Source of the DNA: Mesorhizobium loti
GTDB lineage: Bacteria > Pseudomonadota > Alphaproteobacteria > Rhizobiales > Rhizobiaceae
DNA length: 64,000 nt
Reading direction: 5' to 3'
Assembly (NCBI GenBank): GCA_002356515.1
Contig: AP017605.1
Location: forward strand, 4,597,001-4,661,000
Under the pieces are notes generated by a model. That model saw only the letters and a list, made by a program, of their open reading frames with translations, did not search any database and was not told the DNA's origin. The position numbers were made by a program, and so were the translations under genes. Below are positions 34,759-43,751 of this stretch, piece after piece (within the stretch, counting starts at the first letter, position 1; each line of letters opens with the position of its first letter).

Positions 34759-35719
34759 CCGGCGCTTCGCCGAACGCTCTTGAAAACGCTCTTGAAAATG
34801 CCGCGGCGGACGAGAAACCTGTCCGCCCGGCAATGTCGGCCATGGCCACCCTGGTGTCGACCACCAGCCTGCGCGCGGCACCCAGGCGCAGCCTGAGATA
34901 ATAGGCACCTGGCGTCTCGCCGATCGACTTGCGAAAAATGCTTTCCAGGGTGCGTGCCGTCACCCCGGCACGCTTGGCGATGGCCTCTATGGTCAGCGGC
35001 TGGTCGACATGCGCTTCCATCAGCCGGATGGCCTGCGCCAGGCGTGGATCGTAGCCGTCGAGCCGGCCAAGCGAGACCAGCGGCTGCGCATCGGTCGCCA
35101 CGCGCGCCTGGTCGTAGATGAAGGCGCTTGCCACATCGAGCGCCACAGCCATGCCGAGCCGGGTGCGGATCAGGTGCAGCATCAGGTCGAGCGTCGGCGA
35201 CGCACCGCCCGTGGTGAAGACCGGCCCATCGATGATGTATCGATCGGGGCGCACGTCGACGCCGGGAAAAGCCGACGAAAAATCCTCCATGTCTTCCCAA
35301 TGGGTGGTGGCGCTGCGCCCTTCCAGCAGTCCGGCGCGCGCCACCAGCCAGGTGCCCGCCTCGACGCCGCCGCAGGCGCGGGCCGACCGTGCCGCGCGCC
35401 GCAGCCCGGCGAGCAAGGCTGACGTGGCATAGTTCTGCGTGCCGAAACCCGCGACCACGACCAGGACGTCGGTAGGCTCCGTCGCATCGAACCGGCCGCT
35501 GACCGCCACGGGCAGCCCACATGTCGTGACCGGGGCCTCCCCGGTCACCGAAACCAGTTTGAAGTCGAACAGCGTTTCGCCGGCGATGCGGTTGGCGGCG
35601 CGCAGCGGATCGACGGCGCACGCCACGCACATGATGGACGCCCCGGAAAACACCAGCAGCGTCACCTTCAGCGGCGACTGCTCAGCGCGAAAGATTGTCG
35701 CTTTTTCGTTTTTTATCAT
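34739..35719 (-). CDS. GlxA-family AraC-type regulator, candidate carnitine-locus activator
   Basis: A 326-residue protein. The start at 35719 (MIKNEKATIFRAEQ) has AAGG upstream; longer in-frame extensions run into the divergent gene's promoter. The N-terminal half is a DJ-1/PfpI-like domain (VLVVVAGFGTQNYA, CGGVEAGTWLVARAGLL), and the C-terminal half is an AraC HTH pair (TIEAIAKRAGVTARTLESIFRKSIG; MADIAGRTGFSSAAAFSRAF). This architecture is that of CdhR/GbdR, regulators of carnitine and betaine genes in Pseudomonas. It is divergent from the BKACE gene with an 80-base gap, so a role as its activator is likely. Confidence 0.85.
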   Translation of the reverse strand: MIKNEKATIFRAEQSPLKVTLLVFSGASIMCVACAVDPLRAANRIAGETLFDFKLVSVTGEAPVTTCGLPVAVSGRFDATEPTDVLVVVAGFGTQNYATSALLAGLRRAARSARACGGVEAGTWLVARAGLLEGRSATTHWEDMEDFSSAFPGVDVRPDRYIIDGPVFTTGGASPTLDLMLHLIRTRLGMAVALDVASAFIYDQARVATDAQPLVSLGRLDGYDPRLAQAIRLMEAHVDQPLTIEAIAKRAGVTARTLESIFRKSIGETPGAYYLRLRLGAARRLVVDTRVAMADIAGRTGFSSAAAFSRAFSRAFGEAPVRLRRG

Positions 35720-35798
35720 GTCGCCTTCGTAAAGCGCAAAGCAACCTCCCGCAAGTCGCGCAATGTTATGCCTCTGTTCGAATTGGGAGGAGAATTCC

Positions 35799-36722
35799 AT
35801 GCCGCTTGCGATGAACCGTGAGGTTTTCATTACCTGTGCCGTGACCGGGTCCGGCGGCTCGCAGGATCGCTCTCCGCATGTGCCGCGTTCGCCCAAGCAG
35901 ATCGCCGATTCGGCCATCGACGCGGCCAAAGCCGGTGCGGCGATCGTCCACTGCCATGTGCGCGATCCAGAGACCGGCAAGCCCAGGCGCGATGTGCATC
36001 TCTACCGCGAAGTGACCGAACGCATCCGTGATGCGAATGTCGACGTCGTGCTGAACCTCACTGCCGGCATGGGCGGGGACATGGTATTCGGCTCGCCGGA
36101 GGCGCCGCTGCCGCTCAACGAAAAAGGCACCGACATGGGCGGCGCCACCAACCGCATGGAACATGTGCGCCAGTGCCTGCCGGAAATTTGCACGCTCGAC
36201 TGCGGCACCATGAACTTCGCCGAAGCCGACTACGTCATGACCAACACGCCGGGCATGCTGCGCGCCATGGGCGGCATGATGACGGCGCTCGGCGTCAAGC
36301 CCGAGATCGAGGCGTTCGACACCGGCCATCTGTGGTTCGCCAAGCAACTGGTCGAGGAGAAGGTGCTCAACCCCGACGCGCTGGTGCAGCTCTGCATGGG
36401 CGTGCCGTGGGGGGCGCCGGACGATCTCAACACCTTCATGGCCATGGTCAACAATGTCCCGTCGACCTGGAACTGGTCGGCTTTCGCCATCGGCCGCAAC
36501 CAGATGGCCTATGCGGCGGCGGCGGTGCTCGCCGGCGGCAATGTCCGCGTTGGTCTCGAAGACAATCTCTGGCTCGACAAGGGCGTGCTGGCGACCAACG
36601 CGCAACTGGTCGAGCGCGCCGCCAGCATCGTCACCAATCTCGGCGCCAGGATTTTGGGGCCGGAGGAAGTGCGCAAGAAGCTCAACCTGACCAAGCGAGC
36701 GCCGATCGCAGCCGCGGCATAA
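35799..36722 (+). CDS. BKACE-family beta-keto acid cleavage enzyme, likely dehydrocarnitine cleavage
   Basis: A 307-residue DUF849 protein. The start at 35799 follows GGGAGGA. The zinc-site histidines are in AAIVHCHVRDPETGKP, and RADVLNLT-type and GNVRVGLEDN blocks match the family. BKACE enzymes use acetyl-CoA to split a beta-keto acid. Next to carnitine dehydrogenase the expected reaction is 3-dehydrocarnitine + acetyl-CoA to betainyl-CoA + acetoacetate. It is the first gene of a six-gene run. Confidence 0.88.
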   Translation: MPLAMNREVFITCAVTGSGGSQDRSPHVPRSPKQIADSAIDAAKAGAAIVHCHVRDPETGKPRRDVHLYREVTERIRDANVDVVLNLTAGMGGDMVFGSPEAPLPLNEKGTDMGGATNRMEHVRQCLPEICTLDCGTMNFAEADYVMTNTPGMLRAMGGMMTALGVKPEIEAFDTGHLWFAKQLVEEKVLNPDALVQLCMGVPWGAPDDLNTFMAMVNNVPSTWNWSAFAIGRNQMAYAAAAVLAGGNVRVGLEDNLWLDKGVLATNAQLVERAASIVTNLGARILGPEEVRKKLNLTKRAPIAAAA

Positions 36723-36737
36723 AGACGGGAGCGCACC

Positions 36738-37367
36738 ATGGCTACCGTCAAATTCACCGCGATGAAGGATGGCGACAAGGACGATTACGAGTTCCTGACC
36801 GCCCATGAAATCGACTATGCCGCCAAGACCGGCGAGCGGCTGCTCGACGCGCTGGTGCAGCTCGACGAAGGCTTGTCGGGCTACAAGATCACCCGGCTTG
36901 GCCATTCGCTGCAGGCGGCGACGCGCGCCTGGCGAGACGGCGCCGACACCGACTGGATCGCCTGCGCGCTGCTGCACGACATCGGTGACATCTACGCGCC
37001 CTACAATCACGACGAATACGCCGCTTCGATCCTGAAGCCCTTCGTGCGCGAGCAATGCACCTGGGTGGTGGAAAAGCATGGCGATTTCCAGCGGCTCTAT
37101 TACGCCCACCATCTTGGCGGCAACCGCCATGCCCGCGACCGCTTCGCAGGCCATGCCTTTTTCGACGATTGCGACCAGTTTTGCGAACGCTGGGACCAGT
37201 CGAGCTTCGACCCCGATTATGAGACGCTGCCGATCGACTTCTTCCGGCCCTTCGTGCTCGAAGTCTTTGCCCGCAAGGCTTACGACCCGGCCGTGATCCG
37301 CGCCGGCGAGCGTGTGCCTCTCATCGATCCCGAAACTGCCAGGACAAGAACCGGAGCCTCAGCATGA
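36738..37367 (+). CDS. HD-domain protein resembling HD diiron oxygenases, in the carnitine operon
   Basis: A 209-residue protein. HD-type metal ligands are in order: His56 (RLGHSLQAA), His80-Asp81 (LLHDIGD), His91 (YNHDEYA), His114 (VEKHGDF) and a late Asp153 in CERWDQSSFDP. The 24-residue His-to-HisAsp spacing and the final Trp-Asp motif recall PhnZ/TmpB and MIOX, mixed-valence diiron oxygenases, more than HD phosphohydrolases. It has 15 bases to the BKACE gene and overlaps the carnitine dehydrogenase start by four (ATGA). TmpB acts on a trimethylammonium compound, which makes an oxygenase on a quaternary amine attractive. This is inference; hydrolase activity is the alternative. Confidence 0.65.
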   Translation: MATVKFTAMKDGDKDDYEFLTAHEIDYAAKTGERLLDALVQLDEGLSGYKITRLGHSLQAATRAWRDGADTDWIACALLHDIGDIYAPYNHDEYAASILKPFVREQCTWVVEKHGDFQRLYYAHHLGGNRHARDRFAGHAFFDDCDQFCERWDQSSFDPDYETLPIDFFRPFVLEVFARKAYDPAVIRAGERVPLIDPETARTRTGASA

Positions 37368-38476
37368 GCATCATCAACAAGGCGGCCGCCATTGGCGGCG
37401 GTGTCATCGGCGCCGGCTGGGTGGCGCGGCTGCTGCTCAACGGCATCGACGTCTCGATCTTCGATCCGGATCCGGAAGCCTCGCGCAAGGTCTCGGAAGT
37501 GATGAAAGGTGCACGCCGCGCCTATAAGCAGATGGTGCCCGGCGGTCTGCCGAAAGAGGGCAAGCTGACCTTAGCCAAGACCATCGCCGAGGCGGTGGCC
37601 GATGCCGACTTCATCCAGGAAAGCGTGCCGGAACGGCTCGACCTCAAGCACAAGGTGCTGGCCGAGATCGATGCCCATGCCCCGGCCAATGCTATCGTCG
37701 GCTCGTCGACCTCCGGCATCAAGCCGACCGACATGCAGGTGGCGATGAAGAAGCACCCCGAGCGGCTGGTCGTCGGCCATCCGTTCAATCCGGTCTATCT
37801 CCTGCCGCTGGTCGAAATCGTCGGCGGTGATCAGACCTTCCCCGAGGCCATCGAGGTCGCCAAGGAGATCTATGGCTCGATCGGCATGAAGCCGGTCGTC
37901 ATCCGCAAGGAGATCGAAGCTTTCGTCGGCGATCGCCTGCTCGAAGCGGCCTGGCGCGAAGCGCTGTGGCTGATCAAGGACGGCATCTGCACCGTCGAGG
38001 AGCTCGACGACATCATGCGCTACGGCTTCGGCCTGCGCTGGGCGCAGATGGGCATGTTCCAGGTCTACCGCGTCGCCGGCGGCGAAGCCGGCATGCGCCA
38101 CTTCATGGCGCAGTTCGGCCCGTGCCTGAAATGGCCGTGGACCAAGCTGATGGACGTGCCGGAGTTCAATGACGAACTGGTCGACCTGATCGCCACCCAG
38201 TCGGACGACCAGGCGCATGGCCTGTCGATCCGTGAGCTGGAAAAGATCCGCGACGACAATCTGGTCGCGATCATGGATGCGCTGTCGAAGCAGAACAAAG
38301 GCAAGGGCTGGGGCGCCGGCGCCTTGCACAAGGATTACACCAAGCAGCTGGCCAAGCTGGCGGCGAAGAAGCCGGCGGCTTCCAAGGCCGCCGAGAAGGC
38401 CAAGGCCTCCAAGCCGGTGAAGAAGGTGGAAAAGCCGGCAAAGGGCGGCAAGGCGAAGAAAAGCAAGAAAGGCTGA
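37364..38476 (+). CDS. carnitine 3-dehydrogenase with a Lys-rich tail
   Basis: A 370-residue member of the 3-hydroxyacyl-CoA dehydrogenase-like family. The Rossmann motif is GGGVIGAG (11-18). SSTSGIKPTD, GHPFNPVYLLPLVEIVGG and the RYGFGLRWAQMG block are typical of L-carnitine dehydrogenases, which oxidise L-carnitine to 3-dehydrocarnitine with NAD. The core ends near residue 325; about 45 residues of Lys/Ala/Pro-rich, disordered-looking tail follow. In some rhizobia this enzyme is fused to a thioesterase domain, which is absent here. It overlaps the HD gene by four bases. Confidence 0.88.
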   Translation: MSIINKAAAIGGGVIGAGWVARLLLNGIDVSIFDPDPEASRKVSEVMKGARRAYKQMVPGGLPKEGKLTLAKTIAEAVADADFIQESVPERLDLKHKVLAEIDAHAPANAIVGSSTSGIKPTDMQVAMKKHPERLVVGHPFNPVYLLPLVEIVGGDQTFPEAIEVAKEIYGSIGMKPVVIRKEIEAFVGDRLLEAAWREALWLIKDGICTVEELDDIMRYGFGLRWAQMGMFQVYRVAGGEAGMRHFMAQFGPCLKWPWTKLMDVPEFNDELVDLIATQSDDQAHGLSIRELEKIRDDNLVAIMDALSKQNKGKGWGAGALHKDYTKQLAKLAAKKPAASKAAEKAKASKPVKKVEKPAKGGKAKKSKKG

Positions 38477-38480
38477 GACG

Positions 38481-39644
38481 ATGGATTTCGGTCTTTCGGA
38501 GGAACAAAAACTCATCGTCGAGACGACGCGCGCCTTCGTCGAGAACGAGCTTTACCCGCATGAGCGCGAGGTCGAGCGCACCGGCGTGCTGCGCCGCGAT
38601 CTGATCGAGGAGATCAAGGCCAAGGCGATCGAAGCGGGCCTTTACGCCGCCAACATGCCGGCGGACGTCGGTGGCGCGGGCCTCGATACGGTGACCTGGC
38701 TGCTCTACGAAAAGGAACTCGGCCGCGCCAACTACGCGCTGCACTGGACCTGTGTCGCGCGGCCTTCCAACATCCTGCTCGCCGGCACGCCGGAGCAGCG
38801 CGAAAAGTACCTATTCCCCTGCATCCGCGGCGAGAAATGGGACTGCCTGGCGATGACCGAGCCCGGCGCCGGTTCCGACCTGCGCGGCATGAAGGCATCA
38901 GCCGTGCAGGATGGGGACGACTGGGTGCTCAACGGCACCAAGCATTTCATCTCCCACGCCGATCTCGCCGATTTCGCCATCGTCTTCATGGCTTCCGGCG
39001 AAGAGGATTCGCCGCGCGGCAAGCGCAAGAAGATCACCGCCTTCTTCGTCGACAAGGGCACCAAGGGCTTTGCGGTGCGCGACGGATATCGCAATGTCTC
39101 GCATCGCGGCTACACCAACGCCATCCTCGAATTCGACGATTGCCGGCTGCCGGCAAGCCAGGTGCTCGGCGAAGTGCACAAAGGCTTCGAGGTCGCCAAT
39201 TCTTGGTTGGGCGCCACCCGCCTGCAGGTTGGCGCCACCTGTCTCGGCCGGGCCGAGCGGGCGCTCGGCCACGCCATCGAGTATTCCGCGCAGCGCCAGC
39301 AATTCGGCCAGCAGATCGGCAAGTTCCAGGGCGTGTCGTTCAAGCTTGCCGACATGGCCACGGAACTGAAAGCCGCCGACCTGATGGTGTTCGAAGCCGG
39401 CTGGAAGTACGATCAGGGCACCGTCACCGACCAGGACATGGCCATGGCCAAGCTGAAGGCCACCGAAATGCTGGCCTACGTTGCCGACGAAGCGATCCAG
39501 ATCCATGGTGGCATGGGGCTGATGGACGACCTGCCGCTGGAGCGCATCTGGCGCGACGCCCGCGTCGAGCGCATCTGGGAAGGCACGTCGGAGATTCAGC
39601 GACATATTATTTCGCGGGCGCTGCTGCGTCCGTTCGGAGCTTAG
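38481..39644 (+). CDS. acyl-CoA dehydrogenase, likely gamma-butyrobetainyl-CoA dehydrogenase
   Basis: A 387-residue FAD flavoenzyme of normal length. Signature blocks are CLAMTEPGAGSD and the C-terminal QIHGGMGLMDDLPLERIWRDARVERIWEGTSEIQ, with the catalytic Glu in WEGTSE. It starts four bases after the dehydrogenase gene. With the synthetase and CaiD-like hydratase downstream, the likely step is gamma-butyrobetainyl-CoA to crotonobetainyl-CoA. Other acyl-CoA substrates cannot be excluded on sequence alone. Confidence 0.82.
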   Translation: MDFGLSEEQKLIVETTRAFVENELYPHEREVERTGVLRRDLIEEIKAKAIEAGLYAANMPADVGGAGLDTVTWLLYEKELGRANYALHWTCVARPSNILLAGTPEQREKYLFPCIRGEKWDCLAMTEPGAGSDLRGMKASAVQDGDDWVLNGTKHFISHADLADFAIVFMASGEEDSPRGKRKKITAFFVDKGTKGFAVRDGYRNVSHRGYTNAILEFDDCRLPASQVLGEVHKGFEVANSWLGATRLQVGATCLGRAERALGHAIEYSAQRQQFGQQIGKFQGVSFKLADMATELKAADLMVFEAGWKYDQGTVTDQDMAMAKLKATEMLAYVADEAIQIHGGMGLMDDLPLERIWRDARVERIWEGTSEIQRHIISRALLRPFGA

Positions 39645-39702
39645 AGCATGATGCGCCAAAGCCGGGATTCGGCTCTGGCAGACATCGCGCTCAAACGAAA
39701 AG

Positions 39703-41787
39703 ATGACCATGCATAAACTTGAACGTCTCCTGCGCCCGAAATCGATCGCCGTCTTCGGTGGCGTGCAGGCCGCCGCCGTCGTCGCGCAATCGATCAAGAT
39801 GGGTTTTGCCGGCGAAATCTGGCCGGTGCACCCGACCAAGGACGAGGTTGCCGGCCGCAAGGCCTATCGCTCGGTTGCCGATCTGCCCGGTGCGCCGGAC
39901 GCCGCCTTTGTCGGCGTCAACCGGCATCTGACCATCGAGGTCGTCAAGGCGCTGGCCGAACGCGGCGCCGGTGGCGCCGTCTGCTTTGCCGCCGGCTTCC
40001 TCGAGACCGAGGCCTATGATGACGATGGCGAACGATTGCAGGCCGAGCTCGTCGCGGCAGCCGGCGAGATGCCGATCATCGGCCCAAACTGCTATGGCCT
40101 GATCAACTATGCCGATGGCGCGCTTTTGTGGCCGGACCAGCATGGCGGTATCAGGCTGGACGAGGGCGGCAAGGGCGTCGCCATCATCACCCAGTCCTCC
40201 AACATCGCCATCAACATGACGATGCAGAAGCGCGGCCTGCCGATCGCTTTCCTGATGACGGCCGGCAACCAGGCGCAGACCGGCCTGTCCGAAATGGCGC
40301 TCGGCCTGATCGAAGACGATCGTGTCACGTCGCTCGGCCTGCACATCGAAGCCTTCGATTCGGTAGCCGGCTTCGAACGGTTGGCCGCCAGGGCGCGCGA
40401 GCTGAAGAAGCCAATCATCGCCATGAAGGTCGGCCGTTCCGAGCAGGCGCGGCAAGCGACCGTCTCGCATACCGCGTCACTGGCCGGTTCGGATGCGGCC
40501 TCGGGCGCTTTCCTGAGGCGGCTTGGCATTGCGCGCGTCGATTCCATTCCCGCCTTCATCGAGGCGTTGAAGCTGCTGCACATCACCGGCCCGCTGCCCG
40601 GCTACAGGCTGTCGTCGATGAGCTGTTCGGGCGGCGAAGCCTCCGTCATGGCCGACAGTGCCGAAGGCCGCTGGGTCAATTTCCCGGTTCTGACGGAAAC
40701 GCACCGCGCCCATGTCAAATCGACGCTCGGGCCGCTGGTCGCGGTCGCCAACCCGTTGGACTACCACACCTTCATCTGGAACAACGAGCCGGCGATGACC
40801 GCCACCTTCACTGCCATGGTGTCGGGTGGCTTCGACCTCAACATGCTGGTGCTCGACTTTCCGCGCCCCGACCGCTGCTCGGTCACCGACTGGTGGGCGA
40901 CGTTGCGTGCCTTCGAATCGGCGCTGAAAACCAACAAGGCGCATGGCGCCATCGTCTCCTCGCTGCCGGAAAACCTGCCCGAGGAATACACCGCCGAACT
41001 GATGGCGCGTGGCATGGTGCCCCTGTTCGGCATTTCCGAGGCGATGGATGCCGCAGGCGCAGCGGCCTTCATCGGCTGGGCGTGGGCTGAACCGCAGGCG
41101 CAGCCGATCGACACGTCTGCTTCCGGCGCTGCCGGCGGCGAGCATGTCACGCCCGACGAGGCCGAGGCCAAGGCGAGGTTGATCAAGGCCGGTCTTCCGG
41201 TGCCCAAGGGCGAGCGCGCCGGCAATGCGGTCGAGGCGGTGATCTCGTCGATGGCGCTCGGCTTTCCCGTCGCTCTGAAGGCGCTGGGTGTCGCCCACAA
41301 ATCCGAGGTCGGCGCTGTCAGGCTCAACCTCAAGGACGCCGAATCCGTGAGCACGGCGGCGCATGATCTGCTGCCGCTCGGCACCGGGCTTTATGTCGAG
41401 CGCATGGTGCGCGACGGTGTCGCCGAACTGATCGTCGGCTTCACCAGGGATCCGATGTTCGGAGCGGTGATGACGCTGGGCACAGGCGGCGTGCTGGTCG
41501 AGTTGCTGCGCGACAGCGTCACGCTGATGCTGCCGGCGACCCGCGACGACATCGAGGCGGCATTGCGCGGCCTCAAGCTGTTCCCGCTGCTCGAAGGCTA
41601 TCGCGGCCGGCCGAAGGCCGATGTCGCGGCCGCCATCGACGCCATCGCGGGCATTGCCGGCTTCGTGCAGAAGAATGCCGGCGAGATCGAGGAACTCGAC
41701 ATCAACCCGCTGATCGTCTGCGTCGAAGGCAAGGGTGCCTGGATCGCCGACGCGCTGCTGGTGCTGGGAGAGAACAAGAATGTCTGA
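39703..41787 (+). CDS. ADP-forming acyl-CoA synthetase, likely for gamma-butyrobetaine/carnitine
   Basis: A 694-residue acetate-CoA ligase (ADP-forming)-type protein: N-terminal CoA-binding domain (RPKSIAVFGGV), succinyl-CoA-synthetase-like domain with the phospho-His in TVSHTASLAGSD, and a C-terminal ATP-grasp domain from about residue 470 (FPVALKALGVAHKSEVGAV, ending IEELDINPLIV). Here it may take the place of the AMP-forming CaiC, charging a betaine acid with CoA. It overlaps the hydratase gene by eight bases. The 58-base gap before it contains a diverged palindrome. Confidence 0.82.
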   Translation: MTMHKLERLLRPKSIAVFGGVQAAAVVAQSIKMGFAGEIWPVHPTKDEVAGRKAYRSVADLPGAPDAAFVGVNRHLTIEVVKALAERGAGGAVCFAAGFLETEAYDDDGERLQAELVAAAGEMPIIGPNCYGLINYADGALLWPDQHGGIRLDEGGKGVAIITQSSNIAINMTMQKRGLPIAFLMTAGNQAQTGLSEMALGLIEDDRVTSLGLHIEAFDSVAGFERLAARARELKKPIIAMKVGRSEQARQATVSHTASLAGSDAASGAFLRRLGIARVDSIPAFIEALKLLHITGPLPGYRLSSMSCSGGEASVMADSAEGRWVNFPVLTETHRAHVKSTLGPLVAVANPLDYHTFIWNNEPAMTATFTAMVSGGFDLNMLVLDFPRPDRCSVTDWWATLRAFESALKTNKAHGAIVSSLPENLPEEYTAELMARGMVPLFGISEAMDAAGAAAFIGWAWAEPQAQPIDTSASGAAGGEHVTPDEAEAKARLIKAGLPVPKGERAGNAVEAVISSMALGFPVALKALGVAHKSEVGAVRLNLKDAESVSTAAHDLLPLGTGLYVERMVRDGVAELIVGFTRDPMFGAVMTLGTGGVLVELLRDSVTLMLPATRDDIEAALRGLKLFPLLEGYRGRPKADVAAAIDAIAGIAGFVQKNAGEIEELDINPLIVCVEGKGAWIADALLVLGENKNV

Positions 41788-42562
41788 CGTCATTTCGACC
41801 CGCCGCGAAGGCTCGATCCTCGAGGTCACGCTCGACCGGCCCAAGGCCAATGCCATCGACCTCAAGACCTCGCGGCTGATGGGCGAGACCTTCAAGGCGT
41901 TCCGCGACGATCCGGAGCTTCGCGTCGCCATCGTCAAGACCGCCGGCGACAAGTTCTTCTGCGCCGGCTGGGACTTGAAAGCTGCTGCCGGCGGCGATGC
42001 TGTCGATGGCGACTACGGCGTCGGCGGCTTTGCCGGCCTGCAGGAGCTGCGCGACATGAACAAGCCGGTCATCGCCTGTGTCAACGGCATGGCGGTCGGC
42101 GGCGGCTTCGAACTGGCGCTGTCCTGCGACCTCATCTACGCCTCCGACCACTCTTCCTTCGCGCTCCCCGAAATCCGCGCCGGCACGCTGGCCGATGCCG
42201 CGACGATCAAGCTGCCGAAGCGCATTCCCTACCACGTCGCAATGGACCTTCTGCTCACCGGCCGCTGGATGGATGTCGCCGAAGCGCATCGCTGGGGCCT
42301 AGTCAACGAGGTGCTGCCCAAGGAAAAGCTCGAGGATCGCGTCTGGGAGATCGCCCGCCTGCTCGCCAGCGGCCCGCCGCTGGTCTTCGCCGCCATCAAG
42401 GAGACCGCGCGGGTGGCCGAAGCGCTGACCTTCCAGGACGCGATGAACAGAGTGACGCGCCGCCAGCTGGCGACGGTCGATGCGCTCTACGGTTCGGAAG
42501 ACAATATGGAAGGTTTCCGCGCCTTCGCCGAAAAGCGCGACCCGGTGTGGAAAGGGAAGTGA
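41780..42562 (+). CDS. caiD: CaiD-like enoyl-CoA hydratase (carnitinyl-CoA dehydratase type)
   Basis: A 260-residue crotonase. Oxyanion-hole segments are KFFCAGWDLKA and AVGGGFELALSCD; the acid/base Glu is in FALPEIRAGTL. The overall form, including CAGWDLKAAAGG and the C-terminal FAEKRDPVWKGK, is that of CaiD. It hydrates crotonobetainyl-CoA to L-carnitinyl-CoA. It is the last gene of the operon, followed by a family A repeat. The ribosome site lies inside the synthetase coding region. Confidence 0.85.
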   Translation: MSDVISTRREGSILEVTLDRPKANAIDLKTSRLMGETFKAFRDDPELRVAIVKTAGDKFFCAGWDLKAAAGGDAVDGDYGVGGFAGLQELRDMNKPVIACVNGMAVGGGFELALSCDLIYASDHSSFALPEIRAGTLADAATIKLPKRIPYHVAMDLLLTGRWMDVAEAHRWGLVNEVLPKEKLEDRVWEIARLLASGPPLVFAAIKETARVAEALTFQDAMNRVTRRQLATVDALYGSEDNMEGFRAFAEKRDPVWKGK

Positions 42563-42580
42563 CTCTGCGGAAATGACAGC

Positions 42581-42752
42581 GCGAAGCACCCCCCTCTGCC
42601 CTGCCGGGCATCTCCCCCTCAAGGGGGGAGATTGGCAGCTTCGGTCTCGGCACTCTTCTTGCGACGCAAAAGATTGGCGAAAGCATCCACGACATCCGAT
42701 CTCCCCCCTTGAGGGGGAGATGTCCGGCAGGACAGAGAGGGGGGCCTGGGCG
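42581..42752. repeat. palindromic intergenic element, family A copy 2
   Basis: It has the same layout as 31538-31707: ACCCCCCTCTGCCCTGCCGG then CTCCCCCTCAAGGGGGGAG at the left, and the inverted CTCCCCCCTTGAGGGGGAG then CCGGCAGGACAGAGAGG at the right. It follows the caiD-like stop by about 20 bases and may act as a terminator. Confidence 0.85.
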
Positions 42753-42778
42753 CCATCACCTGAAGTTGGTCACCCTGC

Positions 42779-43717
<939 letters not shown>

Positions 43718-43751
43718 GCGGATTCGCGTCTCACCACGGACCAAGGTCGGC

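Noticed and set aside
40477..41952. Minus-strand frame of 491 codons opposite the acyl-CoA synthetase
   Set aside because: It is a shadow of the intact ADP-forming synthetase and lacks any recognisable fold or start signal.
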